Shown: positions 6,563-15,238 of the stretch, piece after piece
How positions within the stretch are numbered: the first letter of the stretch is position 1
How the letters are laid out: each line of letters begins with the position of its first letter
Assembly (NCBI GenBank): GCA_958295775.1
Contig: CATQHC010000009.1
Span: forward strand, 868,001 to 932,000
Reading direction: 5' to 3'
DNA: 64,000 nt
Source of the DNA: Chloroflexota bacterium
Lineage (GTDB): Bacteria; Chloroflexota; UBA11872; VXOZ01
The notes under the pieces: generated by a model
The model's input: the letters and a program-made list of their open reading frames with translations, nothing else
Databases searched by the model: none
What the model was told of the DNA's origin: nothing
Program-made: the position numbers and the translations under genes

Positions 6563-8059
6563 ATGGATACTCAACTCACGCAATCCGAAACCGACACGAA
6601 GTCCGCCGCTCCCAGGCTCCGCAACTATGTGGGCGGCCAGTGGGTGACGCCCCAGACCGAGAACTACCTGGACGTGACGAACCCCGCCACGGGCGAGACT
6701 ATCGCCCAAGTGCCGCTTTCCTCCAAAGAAGACACCGACGCGGCGGTGGCGGCGGCGCAGGCTGCCTTTCCCGCTTGGCGCGCCACGCCGCCCTTGGAGC
6801 GCGCGCGCCTGCTCTTTGCGGTCAAAGCGCGCATGGAAGAGCGGTTCGAGGACTTCGCCCAAGCCGTGACGCGGGAGCACGGCAAGACCCTGGAGGACGC
6901 GCGCGGCTCCGTGCGCCGCGCCATCGAGAACGTGGAAGTGGCCTGCGGCATTCCCTCGCTGCTCATGGGCTACGGCCTGGAGGACGGCGCCGCCAAAGGC
7001 ATCGATGAAGACGTGGTGCGCCAGCCGTTGGGCGTCTTCGCGGCGGTGTGCCCCTTCAATTTTCCCCTGATGGTGCCGTTCTGGTTCTGGCCCTATGCCG
7101 TGGCGTGCGGCAATACGTACATAATCAAGCCTTCCGAGCAGGTGCCGACCAGCATGCAGCTCGTGTTCGAGGAGCTGGACGCCTGTGGCTTTCCGCCCGG
7201 CGTGATCAACGTGGTGAACGGGTCGAAAGAGGCCGTGGACGCCCTGCTCGACAATCCGCAGGTGCGCGGCGTCTCCTTTGTTGGTTCCACGCCGACGGCC
7301 CGCTATCTTTACGCCCGCGCCGGCGAACAGGGCAAGCGCGTGCAGGCCCAGGGCGGCGCGAAGAACGTGATCGTGGTCATGCCCGACGCCGCGCTGGACG
7401 AGACGGTGAGTAACGTGATCAACTCCGCGTTTGGCTCCGCCGGTCAGCGCTGCCTCGCCGGTTCGGTGGTGGTGACCGTGGGCGCGGGACACGAACGCGT
7501 GCGCGACGCCATCGTGGCAGCGGCGGGTTCTTTGACAGTTGGCAACGGCGCGGATGAGGGCGTCGAACTCGGCCCGGTCATCTCCCACTCCGCCAAAGAG
7601 CGCATACTTGGCTACATCGAGCGCGGCGAGGCTGAAGGCGCGGCGCTGCTCCTAGACGGTCGCGAGGCAGCGACAGAGCAGGACGCCAACGGCGCGTTCG
7701 TCGGCGCGACCATATTCGACGAGGTGCAGACCGACATGACGCTCTTTACCGATGAAATCTTCGGCCCGGTGTTGAGCATGCTTCACGTGGATACGCTCGA
7801 TGACGCCATTACGCTGATCGAAAACCAGCGCTACGGCAATGCCGCGTCAATCTTTACGCAGGACGGCGCGGCGGCCCGCGAGTTTCGCTACCGCGCCCCC
7901 ACCGGCAACATCGGCATCAACGTGGGCGTGGCCGCGCCCATGGCCTACTTCCCCTTCAGCGGCGCGAAAGAGTCCTTCTTCGGCACCCTCCACGGCCAAG
8001 GCCGGGATGCGATTGACTTCTTCACTGAGCGAAAAGTGGTGATAACGCGCTGGTTTTGA
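6563..8059 (+). CDS. mmsA: Methylmalonate-semialdehyde dehydrogenase (acylating) family
   Basis: The 498-residue product is a full-length member of the aldehyde dehydrogenase superfamily. The catalytic cysteine lies in SAGQRCLAG, the form typical of CoA-acylating methylmalonate-semialdehyde dehydrogenases. QGGAKNVIVVMPDA, FNFPLMVPFWF and EEIFGPVL-like (DEIFGPVL) segments also fit this branch. Such enzymes convert malonate or methylmalonate semialdehyde plus CoA to acetyl- or propionyl-CoA in the cytoplasm, as in inositol or valine breakdown. The ATG at 6563 follows AAGGAAAG and has its own promoter-like region. There are no iol or valine genes beside it, so the physiological substrate is not fixed. 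It might also take semialdehydes from sugar-acid pathways represented elsewhere in the window. Confidence 0.9.
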   Translation: MDTQLTQSETDTKSAAPRLRNYVGGQWVTPQTENYLDVTNPATGETIAQVPLSSKEDTDAAVAAAQAAFPAWRATPPLERARLLFAVKARMEERFEDFAQAVTREHGKTLEDARGSVRRAIENVEVACGIPSLLMGYGLEDGAAKGIDEDVVRQPLGVFAAVCPFNFPLMVPFWFWPYAVACGNTYIIKPSEQVPTSMQLVFEELDACGFPPGVINVVNGSKEAVDALLDNPQVRGVSFVGSTPTARYLYARAGEQGKRVQAQGGAKNVIVVMPDAALDETVSNVINSAFGSAGQRCLAGSVVVTVGAGHERVRDAIVAAAGSLTVGNGADEGVELGPVISHSAKERILGYIERGEAEGAALLLDGREAATEQDANGAFVGATIFDEVQTDMTLFTDEIFGPVLSMLHVDTLDDAITLIENQRYGNAASIFTQDGAAAREFRYRAPTGNIGINVGVAAPMAYFPFSGAKESFFGTLHGQGRDAIDFFTERKVVITRWF

Positions 8060-8148
8060 GGGTACCTCGTTCTGCCTTTTGTATCGTATCTGTTCACCGG
8101 ATGCATACAGCATTGGATTAGCTTGATTGAGGAAACGAGGGCTAATAG

Positions 8149-8811
8149 GTGAAGAATTGGATACAAGCCAAAATATACTTTGACCGAGATGATTCTACGG
8201 TTATTTCGGTCTTTGTTGAAAGCAACGTGGAAGGCGAATCCAATGTCAGGAGTTTGGAGCAAGTGCTCTTAGTCGCATTCGCTTTTCGACAACTATCTAA
8301 TGTTAGTCTTGGCAACCACGCCAAGGAACTCAGTGGTTGGCTTTCGGCGGTGGGTATGTCCTTAAACGCAGTATGGAGCAATGACAAAGACATTGCACAA
8401 AAGGCCAGAGGATTTTTGAACCATCTGTTAGACGATATTACACTTACAGATAGACTAGGCGAACCAAGCGGAAAGAGATTTGAGGTACGGCTACAAACCA
8501 TAGAACTGGACAGCGGTCATAGACTCAAACTTGACTCGTGGCCGAAGGGATTTCCGCTCTTTGGCATGCTTGGGAATACTCCTTACCACGCTGCGTTGGC
8601 AGTGAAGGGCCTAGTAAAGTACCTTTGTGCGGGAAAGGATGTTATAGAGCTCTGGGGCTTAGGATTAGTCATCAAAGAGATTGCTGACGCGCGTCTCAGT
8701 GGAGAACTCAACATGATGAACCAATTGGAAATGGTAGACAGCGTCATGATCCGAGCACATGCGAGAGTAGCCCGGGTAATTGAGCGATTGGATAATGAGA
8801 ATTGGGAATGA
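8149..8811 (+). CDS. Hypothetical protein in a low-GC patch
   Basis: The 220-residue product has no family I recognise. It is soluble, without signal peptide or membrane segment, mixed alpha/beta by appearance, and its last third (NQLEMVDSVMIRAHARVARVIERL) looks helical. The GTG start at 8149 follows an AGGAAACGAGGG stretch. The base composition is clearly richer in A and T than in neighbouring metabolic genes, and codon choice differs, for example frequent AGA and TTA. This suggests recent acquisition. It starts about 90 bases after mmsA and is followed by an equally AT-rich gene on the other strand. Confidence 0.65.
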   Translation: MKNWIQAKIYFDRDDSTVISVFVESNVEGESNVRSLEQVLLVAFAFRQLSNVSLGNHAKELSGWLSAVGMSLNAVWSNDKDIAQKARGFLNHLLDDITLTDRLGEPSGKRFEVRLQTIELDSGHRLKLDSWPKGFPLFGMLGNTPYHAALAVKGLVKYLCAGKDVIELWGLGLVIKEIADARLSGELNMMNQLEMVDSVMIRAHARVARVIERLDNENWE

Positions 8812-9013
8812 TGTAGCTGACTAGCCAAAGAAATTAGCTAGCTGGTTCTTCTTCCCGTAGCATCGTTTATCTTGCCAACAATCTCACCATCACGTTTGAA
8901 CGTGAGAACTGTAAATCAATCTACAATCTGCTCGCAAATTGTATCAGCTTCTGGCCTGATAGTTTCAGAGTTGGTCATCGTACGCACACAGGAAAAATCG
9001 AACCGGTGGAGAT

Positions 9014-9298
9014 TCAGTTGTCGGTGTCATCTGGCTCCTCTTTCACTCGACTAAGACACTCGACTAGGATATCAATCATGAATCCTTGAAGACGAACCTT
9101 TTTCTCTGTAGCTTGCAACCGAGTTGGAGAGACGGGGGGATAGTCTGCTCGCTTGTTTAGGATGTCGTTGTCAAGATCTGCTATTTGTCTTTGGCAACGA
9201 CTGAGCAGATCTTTTGCTTTGTTCTTATTGTAATGATTTGGTCTGTAAAGGAGATCGCCAACTTCTTCGACCAAACTACTCAGTTCTTCGCTGTCCAT
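9014..9298 (-). CDS. Small helical hypothetical protein
   Basis: The 94-residue product is rich in charged and leucine residues (SSLVEEVGDLLYRP, KAKDLLSRCQRQIADLDNDIL), which predicts helices or a short coiled coil. It is acidic at the C-terminus (KEEPDDTDN). No family was recognised. Like the gene at 8149-8811 it is richer in A and T than the bulk of the window, and the two are convergent. AGAGGAAGAG lies just upstream of the ATG in the reading direction and can serve as ribosome binding site. No catalytic motif was seen, so a structural or regulatory part is more likely than an enzyme. Confidence 0.5.
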   Translation of the reverse strand: MDSEELSSLVEEVGDLLYRPNHYNKNKAKDLLSRCQRQIADLDNDILNKRADYPPVSPTRLQATEKKVRLQGFMIDILVECLSRVKEEPDDTDN

Positions 9299-9785
9299 GT
9301 TTCTCTTCCTCTAACTTAGGTAAGGGGTACGCTAATTATGTCGTCCTCCTAGGAGTAACGGTTAGATTTGACAAGAACCCGCTCGCACAGGCTGGCTCTT
9401 ACTTTAATCAGCTTGCCAGATTCCCGCAGTTTTGTCCGCCTTGACTACCCCTTTCTGGGTAGAACCATATAAAAAGCGGTAGCGGTTGCCGTCTTAGACG
9501 GCCGAGAGTCATTCAGGGAAAAACGGGCTCTCGGCCATTGGCTTAGCTGGTTAACAAGCCTACCATCAAAAAAGTAGAAGGAGAGCCACGAGAAGTCTTG
9601 CCGATAGCGTCCATGCTCAGTTGATATCGCAATCCCATTTAGCGCCGCGCAAATAGCTGTTGTGGTAGCTTATTTCGTGGCGGTATAATCAGTGCGTGGT
9701 TTAAGTAGCTGCTAATCAACAATGATGGATGCCCGTGAAAACGGGAATGACGGACTTGCCGATCCTCTTGCCGTAGTAGGGAGAA
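9299..9785. other. Intergenic region with a hairpin and a dispersed repeat
   Basis: No gene is supported here. A hairpin lies at 9500-9536. A member of the GGATTCCCGC-type repeat family, here reading TGGATGCCCGT then ACGGGAATGACGG, covers about 9725-9752, just before the downstream gene. Confidence 0.45.
9500..9536. repeat. Inverted repeat GGCCGAGAG / CTCTCGGCC
   Basis: Perfect nine-base arms at 9500-9508 and 9528-9536 enclose a 19-base loop. It stands about 200 bases from the nearest gene on either side. The loop is long and no U-run follows, so a terminator is doubtful. A small structured RNA or a protein-binding site is possible. Confidence 0.45.
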
Positions 9786-10094
9786 GTGGCCCAGATGCCG
9801 ATACGGGATGAACAGGCGTTGTGGTGCGTGGAGTGGGGCAAGCGCGCCACCGAGGGACGGTACTATCCAGACGGGTACTCGCTGCACACGTCCTTGGCAG
9901 ACGCCGAGGAGTACCAGCAGGTCAACCTGACGCGCTCCATGGCCGCCACCCAGTGGCAGGGCGAGCCGCGCGTGCTGCTGCGCAGGCCTTACCGCTGCCT
10001 GGTCCCCGATTGGCAGTACCACGAGACCCTGGCCAGCGACATCGGCGTCCACTACAGCGGCGCCTCCCCCGCGCCGCTAACGGAAGCGAGCTAG
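9786..10094 (+). CDS. Small hypothetical protein
   Basis: The product is 102 residues from a GTG at 9786, or 99 from the ATG at 9795; GTAGGGAGA precedes both. It is rich in Trp, Tyr and Arg (ALWCVEWGKRATEGRYYPDGYSLH, split by the family-like YYPDGYSLH turn) and seems to form a compact soluble beta-rich fold. It has no signal peptide. The composition matches the GC-rich chromosome background rather than the AT-rich genes just upstream. No family is recognised. It is flanked by long non-coding stretches and appears to be a single-gene unit. Confidence 0.5.
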   Translation: MAQMPIRDEQALWCVEWGKRATEGRYYPDGYSLHTSLADAEEYQQVNLTRSMAATQWQGEPRVLLRRPYRCLVPDWQYHETLASDIGVHYSGASPAPLTEAS

Positions 10095-10783
10095 CCGTCC
10101 TAGCGACGCCCTGCGTTGGCTGAACATGCCGCACCGTGTGGTCGCAGTCCCAACGAGAGCGGAGAGCAACGGATAATCCGTATTCCAGGATAGGCCGCGT
10201 GCTTCCTCTTAAAGGGGGGTGACGGCTTTGGTTGGCGCCAGGTAGGTGAGATTTCCCCTATGCCGCTCGCTGAGGCAAGCATGGAAAGCCTAACCCCCTC
10301 TTGCGCCGGCTGAAAGTGTGCGCACTCCTTTCGCAGTCCCCGCTTGAGTTTCTGCGTTCCAGCTTGAATTCCAGAGCACAAGAGGTATCTGGGACTTCCG
10401 CCACTCTTCGGAGCTCCCTTGTCCCCTCTCCCCCAGAGGCCGTCTCACAATTGCCCTTACCGTGGTATTCTGCCGTGCAGAGGAGCTAAGTGAGGTTTTG
10501 CGTTAGACTTGTGTTGCTTTCTGGGCGTCGCATCAAGCCTTCAAAATGCCGCTTCCATTACATTTACAACTCTGTCAATACAATCCACCACTCGGCTGCG
10601 TTCCTCATTTTACCTACCGTGCTCTGTAGCGGAATTATGAGACAGCCTCCGAGGGAGAGGGGACATGACCTGCCTCTTCCTACTTTGCAATACGATCCGG
10701 ACACGGTACCAGTTCAATCGTTGCGGAGTCATTTGCGTACCAATATGTGCGCCCTCCTGACAACCGCTAGGAGCGAAGGACTC
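10095..10783. other. Long intergenic region without recognisable content
   Basis: About 690 bases show only short open frames with no protein-like pattern. Nothing resembling a tRNA, a known riboswitch or a clear repeat family was seen. The right part (about 10500-10640) is more AT-rich than the surroundings. Confidence 0.4.
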
Positions 10784-11986
10784 CTACACCAGCGCCTGTT
10801 TCGCTGCCCTCAAGTTGGCCAGCCGCATTAGGCCGTAGTTGTAAACGCTCACGCGGTCCAGGCCGAGGGCGCGCACCTTCTCAATCTGCCCGGCCACGTC
10901 CGCCGAGGTGATGACCTGGGGCGGAATGAGGCGCAATCCTTCGCGGATGGGTACACGGTTGTTAACAAGCCGCTGTAAATCGTGAACGGCGCGGGCGAGG
11001 ACGAGGCCATCGAGCGAATACCCTGCGCAGTCGAGCAGTTCGTTGGGAATGCCGGCGTCCAGGGCGCGGCCGATGTCAACCCCGTCCAGTGCCTGAATTA
11101 TGGCGGCTTCATGCGGCATGCCGACGCCCATATTGACGATGGGGACAAAGTCCGATTTTCCGCCCAGCGCCTCTTTGCAGTCCGCCCACAGCGACATAAC
11201 CGTATCGATGCGCATGCGCAGGTAGCCGTCGAGTGCGGGGAACGTCAGCGCGTGGCCGACAATGTTGTCGCCCACGCCGCCAAGCGCGGGCAGTTGATCA
11301 CCCTCCAAGTAATCGATGAGATGTTCCCGCGCCCAAGCGCGCACGGCGCCACCGTCCACGCCTGCGTAGTGCGCGTTTTGCAAGCAATGCTCGCAAAAGC
11401 AAAGACCGAGCAAGTATTCGGTGAAGGGATCCAACTCCACGCTCGGTATGGCGTGGTGGACGTCGTGCTCAAAGCCGCCGAAGTGCAGGAATTCGAGTTC
11501 GACCTGCGCGGGGGCGAGGTTAGCGGCGATATCGCTCACGAGCGCCGTAATGTACGTGCGCACGTCGGGATTGCTCGGGCAGAGATAGTGGAGAATGCGG
11601 TCGCCCAGCGCGTTGAGGGTATTGATGCCGGGATAGATCGTGCCGAGCGCGCTATTGTGCAGGGTAACCGTCCAGGCGTGATACGCCAGCCCATGCTTCT
11701 CAACGGCGTCCCGTATGCGACGCAGCACGTCGTCTTCCTGGACGAGCGGCGCGACGATGGGCTTGATCGTGCCGTAGCGCGTGAGATCGGGCTGAAAGTA
11801 GATGGCCGAAGAGTTGGCGACAAAGAGCTTGCGGGTCGGATTGTGGGGCCGCAGGTGCTTGACGTTGTGGTAGCTGTGGCTCAGGGAAACCGCCTGCATG
11901 CCGCCTTCGTTGGCAATGCGGGCCAACGCGGTATCAATTCCTGCGTCGAGCACGTCCCAGGGATACGCCCAGATAACACCGTACAT
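10784..11986 (-). CDS. Predicted TIM-barrel, glycoside-hydrolase-like protein with CFCEHC motif
   Basis: The product is about 400 residues and lacks a signal peptide. Its order of motifs fits a (beta/alpha)8 barrel: MYGVIWAYPWDV at the start, AYHAWTVTLHNS after the third strand, LEFLHFGGFEH, and LGLCFCEHC near residue 205. The CxCxxC-like cluster after a strand is typical of uncharacterised glycosyl-hydrolase-like barrels, where it marks the spot before a helix-rich insertion. The catalytic residues cannot be named. The ATG at 11986 is preferred over an upstream start at 12010 because GGAAGGG precedes it at a suitable distance and the conserved part begins there. It may act on a carbohydrate in the cytoplasm. 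The gene is alone and divergent from the acetyltransferase gene at 12259. Confidence 0.65.
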   Translation of the reverse strand: MYGVIWAYPWDVLDAGIDTALARIANEGGMQAVSLSHSYHNVKHLRPHNPTRKLFVANSSAIYFQPDLTRYGTIKPIVAPLVQEDDVLRRIRDAVEKHGLAYHAWTVTLHNSALGTIYPGINTLNALGDRILHYLCPSNPDVRTYITALVSDIAANLAPAQVELEFLHFGGFEHDVHHAIPSVELDPFTEYLLGLCFCEHCLQNAHYAGVDGGAVRAWAREHLIDYLEGDQLPALGGVGDNIVGHALTFPALDGYLRMRIDTVMSLWADCKEALGGKSDFVPIVNMGVGMPHEAAIIQALDGVDIGRALDAGIPNELLDCAGYSLDGLVLARAVHDLQRLVNNRVPIREGLRLIPPQVITSADVAGQIEKVRALGLDRVSVYNYGLMRLANLRAAKQALV

Positions 11987-12050
11987 GGTTGCACCGATCC
12001 CTTCCGGCAACGCTCCGCATATTCGTTAGGAACTCTCCGCTCCCTCCGGT

Positions 12051-12084
12051 TCCCTCTCCTCCGGGGAGAGGGTTAGGGTGAGGG
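12051..12084. repeat. Dispersed CCCTCTCC...GGAGAGGG...AGGGTGAGG repeat (copy 2)
   Basis: TCCCTCTCCTCC is followed by GGGGAGAGGGTTAGGGTGAGG, matching the element at 6229-6261. It lies in the divergent gap between the TIM-barrel gene and the acetyltransferase gene. Confidence 0.65.
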
Positions 12085-12258
12085 GAATTCCTCAATAAGC
12101 ATGCTGAACCACTAACCCGCGCCGCTACAGTAGTAATGATCTGTGTGGTTGAATTCCTCGTAACGTCGACCGCTCCAGTTGACTATCATTATACTAGCAT
12201 CGCAATGCGCCGTGTAGAATAGGCCGTGCAGTACCCGTAACAAGAGAGGAAGCCCCAC

Positions 12259-13098
12259 ATGGTGTCTGGCGCCTCCGATGCCGCTAACCACGTCTATCGT
12301 GCGGAGATTACCAATGCCCTGCTAGAAGGAGGTGTGCAGTGCGGCGACACGGTGATGTTCCATAGCTCAATGAGCAGCATGGGGTGGGTCGTGGGCGGCG
12401 CGGACACGGTGATCGATGGCTTCTTGGAAGCAGTGGGCTCCAGCGGCACGGTTGTCGTGCCCACGCTCTGCCGGATGCCGCCTGATGAGCGGCACCTGAC
12501 GTTCGACCGCTGGAATATAGATACGTCCGTTTCTTGCGTCGGCCGTATTACGGAAGTGCTGCGGCACTGGCCCGATGCCGTGCGCAGCGATCATGGGACG
12601 CACTCAGTGGCGGCCATTGGCCCGCGCGCGCGGGAACTCACAGCAAATCACGGCGCGGCGGGACTGCGGCTGGGCCCGTGGGGTCCGCGCGCCTTTGCGC
12701 GGGAGAGCCCCTTGCAGAGATTTTATGACTGGAATGTAGCGTATTGCTTTCTGGGGGTGAATTTTCACTTCAATACTATGGTGCACCTGGTGGAATCTAT
12801 GCTGGTAGGCCGCGCCCTGCAACGAGCGGCGCCGGAGCAGCGTGAGGGTTTGGCAGCGCAGATTACGGATTGGCAGCAGCCGGGCGTGTGGCCGAGCATC
12901 GGGATTGAAGCGCGGGAAGCAATTGAGTCGTTTCTCGCGGAGCAGGGGGTGCTAGAGTACGGCAAGATCGGCGCGGCAACTATCCGCTGCACCCGCGCCC
13001 GGCCCATGGTTGACCAGTGGTTGGAGCTTGCCGAGGCTGATCCGCCACGTTGGTGCTCGGGGCCGTTCGTGCAGTGGCTCGGGCAGATAGACGCGTAA
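12259..13098 (+). CDS. Aminoglycoside N3-acetyltransferase (AAC(3)) family protein
   Basis: The 279-residue product shows the features of the antibiotic NAT fold. These are FHSSMSSMGWVVGGADTV near residue 35, GTVVVPT, HSVAAIGPRA near residue 120 and GVNFHFNTMVHLVE near residue 175. The family uses acetyl-CoA to acylate amino groups. Classical members inactivate aminoglycosides, but many chromosomal members such as YokD-like proteins have other or unknown substrates, and genomic context here gives no hint of resistance. The ATG at 12259 follows AGAGGAAGC. Length matches the family. It converges with the methyltransferase gene at 13112, the stops being only 13 bases apart. Confidence 0.85.
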   Translation: MVSGASDAANHVYRAEITNALLEGGVQCGDTVMFHSSMSSMGWVVGGADTVIDGFLEAVGSSGTVVVPTLCRMPPDERHLTFDRWNIDTSVSCVGRITEVLRHWPDAVRSDHGTHSVAAIGPRARELTANHGAAGLRLGPWGPRAFARESPLQRFYDWNVAYCFLGVNFHFNTMVHLVESMLVGRALQRAAPEQREGLAAQITDWQQPGVWPSIGIEAREAIESFLAEQGVLEYGKIGAATIRCTRARPMVDQWLELAEADPPRWCSGPFVQWLGQIDA

Positions 13099-13111
13099 CG
13101 AGAGTTCGCGC

Positions 13112-14413
13112 TTATTCCTCTAGACGCAGCCTATGTACCGCCACGCCAAGTAGGCGGGTGTCGGGTGAGCCGAATACTTCCTGCGGCGACCACGGCGCGT
13201 CCCAGCGCATGCCAACGGTGACGATTCCACCGGCGAAAGCCGGCACGGTCAACGTGATATCTGCCCACTCACCGGCCGCTAAAGTGACTGAGTGCGCTGT
13301 CTCATCCACGTAGACGGTGCCGGTAACGCTGCGCCTCAAGTCGGCCGGTCCGGCGAAGAGCCGTAGAGATAGCTGTCGCTCATGCTGCCGTCTAAGGTAA
13401 GCAACGGCTTCGGGCCCGGTCCAGCGTACAGCCGGCGGCCAGTGCTCGGCGCTATACCATCCCCCGCCAAGCTGGCCCAATTCGGTGGTGCCCATGACAA
13501 GCGCTCCTTGTGTGACGTCTGCCTGTCTGGCAAGCTCGCCGGCATAGCGCAGAGGATAGGCGTGCCCCGCAAGCGGTTGTACATCGGGATGATCCGGCGC
13601 CAATGCCAAGGCGGACCCTATGGCTGTGAGCACGTCCGCAGTGTTCGCTGAGTCGTAGGCAACGCCATTGCGGACAAAGTCTACATATGATCGCAGCAGT
13701 TGGTCCTCATCTTCCGGCCGGTAGGCCGCCTTGCCAGCCTCCTCAACGATAATGTCAAAGGTGTCTTCCCAGTAGAATTGCGTATTGGTCACGTTGCGAT
13801 AAGCCATTTCCCAGTGAAAGTACAACTCCGGGTCGGTGTGGAGCAGCCAGCGCAGGACGTTGCCAAAAGGGTGTTCGATGAAGGGGCGTGGCGTGAAGAT
13901 GATCGTATCGTCCTCCGCTCGCACCAGCCAGCGATGCGTCGGATCGCCGACGAGGTATTCGCTCAGCGCATTCGGTGTTTCGACATAGCCACGCGCCGCC
14001 ACACGCATCATTTCGGTGCACGCCGCCCTGGGATCGGCCGCGTGCTCGAGTACATGTCGGGAAAACGCAAAGTCGAAATTCCGGTCCGGGAATGGCAGAG
14101 CCTGCGCATCTGCGGCCACGTAACGCCGATCGAAATTCGCTCTGCGCCCCGCCCGCTGGACTGAATCGTTCAGTTCCTTTTCACAGACGACCGACGCGAG
14201 TTGGAACGGCTCCGCGCCGCCGCCAACGTCCAACACGCCGTCTTCCGGCGAAAGTTCCAGAGCGCGGGCAAGGAACTCATCGCCGCCTGGGAACGAGGGA
14301 TAGTTGCGGCCTGCCCAGTTGCAAAGCGGAACGGTTCGCTCGGCTCCATTCCATGCGATCGCAATTGCTGTGTTCCAGTCCGGCGCGTTCACGGATGGTA
14401 CTCTTTCTGACAT
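13112..14413 (-). CDS. Class I SAM-dependent methyltransferase with C-terminal beta domain
   Basis: The product has about 433 residues. The first part is a Rossmann methyltransferase: VLDVGGGAEPF is motif I, AADAQALPFPD is the acidic loop, and FAFSRHVLEH and GYVETP follow. The last 120 residues (after YSAEHWPPAVRWTG) look like a beta-sandwich domain, possibly for carbohydrate or protein binding. Domains of this sort occur on methyltransferases of surface-glycan clusters. The ATG at 14413 is used; an upstream TTG at 14437 would add eight residues. Substrate is unknown. It stands alone between an acetyltransferase-fold gene and the nuclease module, with no sign of an operon. Confidence 0.75.
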   Translation of the reverse strand: MSERVPSVNAPDWNTAIAIAWNGAERTVPLCNWAGRNYPSFPGGDEFLARALELSPEDGVLDVGGGAEPFQLASVVCEKELNDSVQRAGRRANFDRRYVAADAQALPFPDRNFDFAFSRHVLEHAADPRAACTEMMRVAARGYVETPNALSEYLVGDPTHRWLVRAEDDTIIFTPRPFIEHPFGNVLRWLLHTDPELYFHWEMAYRNVTNTQFYWEDTFDIIVEEAGKAAYRPEDEDQLLRSYVDFVRNGVAYDSANTADVLTAIGSALALAPDHPDVQPLAGHAYPLRYAGELARQADVTQGALVMGTTELGQLGGGWYSAEHWPPAVRWTGPEAVAYLRRQHERQLSLRLFAGPADLRRSVTGTVYVDETAHSVTLAAGEWADITLTVPAFAGGIVTVGMRWDAPWSPQEVFGSPDTRLLGVAVHRLRLEE

Positions 14414-14680
14414 TTGACCCAAAGTATGTCTTGGCAAAAGAATCGCCTTACACCGGCCATTATAGAGAGCGGGTCAGTAGGGGAGCAGTCCAAGCACCGC
14501 ATCAAGGCGACAACAGGGGCCTCGAGTGAAAATGCAACAGGCTATACCAACCTGCGGGGCCGCTAACGAGCAATTTCAAACTCACGCTTGCGCGCCTATT
14601 GCTTGATGAGTTTGGCGATCAGACAGGCAAGTCCTCCTCCTACCTCCAGCCGCACTTAAGTGTAGCGCAGCGGGTTTGAA

Positions 14681-15238
14681 TCAACTGGATTGGTGACCAA
14701 CGGCTTCATCCACGAGGGGGGCAAGATCTTGCCATGCCTTGAGAATAGATTTCACTAGGCGATTGCGGTATTCCTTGAGGTTGTCACCCTCCCAGAACTT
14801 GCCAGCCGGAGGTTCCACGTTCTTATAAGCCGGCCACCAACTGTTTTGATGCGGATAAGCGGGACGCGCCTCTTTCGTGAACGGCATTCTGTACTCCTTC
14901 ACATTAGTCACGACTCCGCAGATCAGAGGGCCGTGGGGAGGGAAGCTTGTCTTCTTGGCCTGCCATTGCAGTCTCACAGCCGGATCCTCAACGCCCTGGG
15001 GCCAGTCCTGTCGGCGCAGACCCAGTCCTGGCCACTGCGGCCATGTTTCATCGAGAAACGAGTCGACCCCGTCGTCGGCGATCTCTCCGCTCCTGATAGC
15101 CGCGTCGATATCGCCCTTGAGACTGCGATAGAATCGATCCGCGAGCTCAATGACTTCGGTCTCAAGGTCGGCCCACTCTCTGATCCGCTCTTCGTGCTGA
15201 AGAAAGAACCTGATTCGTTCGTTCTCGATCTGATTCAT
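14681..15238 (-). CDS. Partner protein of the PD-(D/E)XK nuclease-like gene
   Basis: The 185-residue product is not recognised. The N-terminal half is charged and helical (RFFLQHEERIREWADLETEV), and the second half is rich in Trp, Pro and Tyr (NSWWPAYKNVEPP), which suggests a compact binding domain. Its ATG overlaps the stop of the nuclease-like gene in the form ATGA at 15235-15238, so the two are very probably translated together and work together. No membrane segment or signal is present. The tight coupling of a small unknown protein with a PD-(D/E)XK protein is a layout also found in defence modules, but nothing in this sequence proves that. Confidence 0.6.
   Translation of the reverse strand: MNQIENERIRFFLQHEERIREWADLETEVIELADRFYRSLKGDIDAAIRSGEIADDGVDSFLDETWPQWPGLGLRRQDWPQGVEDPAVRLQWQAKKTSFPPHGPLICGVVTNVKEYRMPFTKEARPAYPHQNSWWPAYKNVEPPAGKFWEGDNLKEYRNRLVKSILKAWQDLAPLVDEAVGHQSS

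Noticed and set aside
6488-7588. Long minus-strand frame opposite mmsA
   Set aside because: It is His/Gly/Arg-rich without motifs; the plus frame is a complete aldehyde dehydrogenase.
10490-10831. Open frame of about 113 codons
   Set aside because: It has no family pattern and no Shine-Dalgarno, and it overlaps the 3-prime end of the TIM-barrel gene on the other strand.
11000-12076. Long plus-strand frame opposite the TIM-barrel gene
   Set aside because: It is the usual shadow frame of a GC-rich gene; the minus-strand frame has clear family-like motifs.
12259-13098. Functional aminoglycoside resistance gene
   Set aside because: The fold is right, but chromosomal AAC(3)-like proteins often have other substrates and no resistance context is present.
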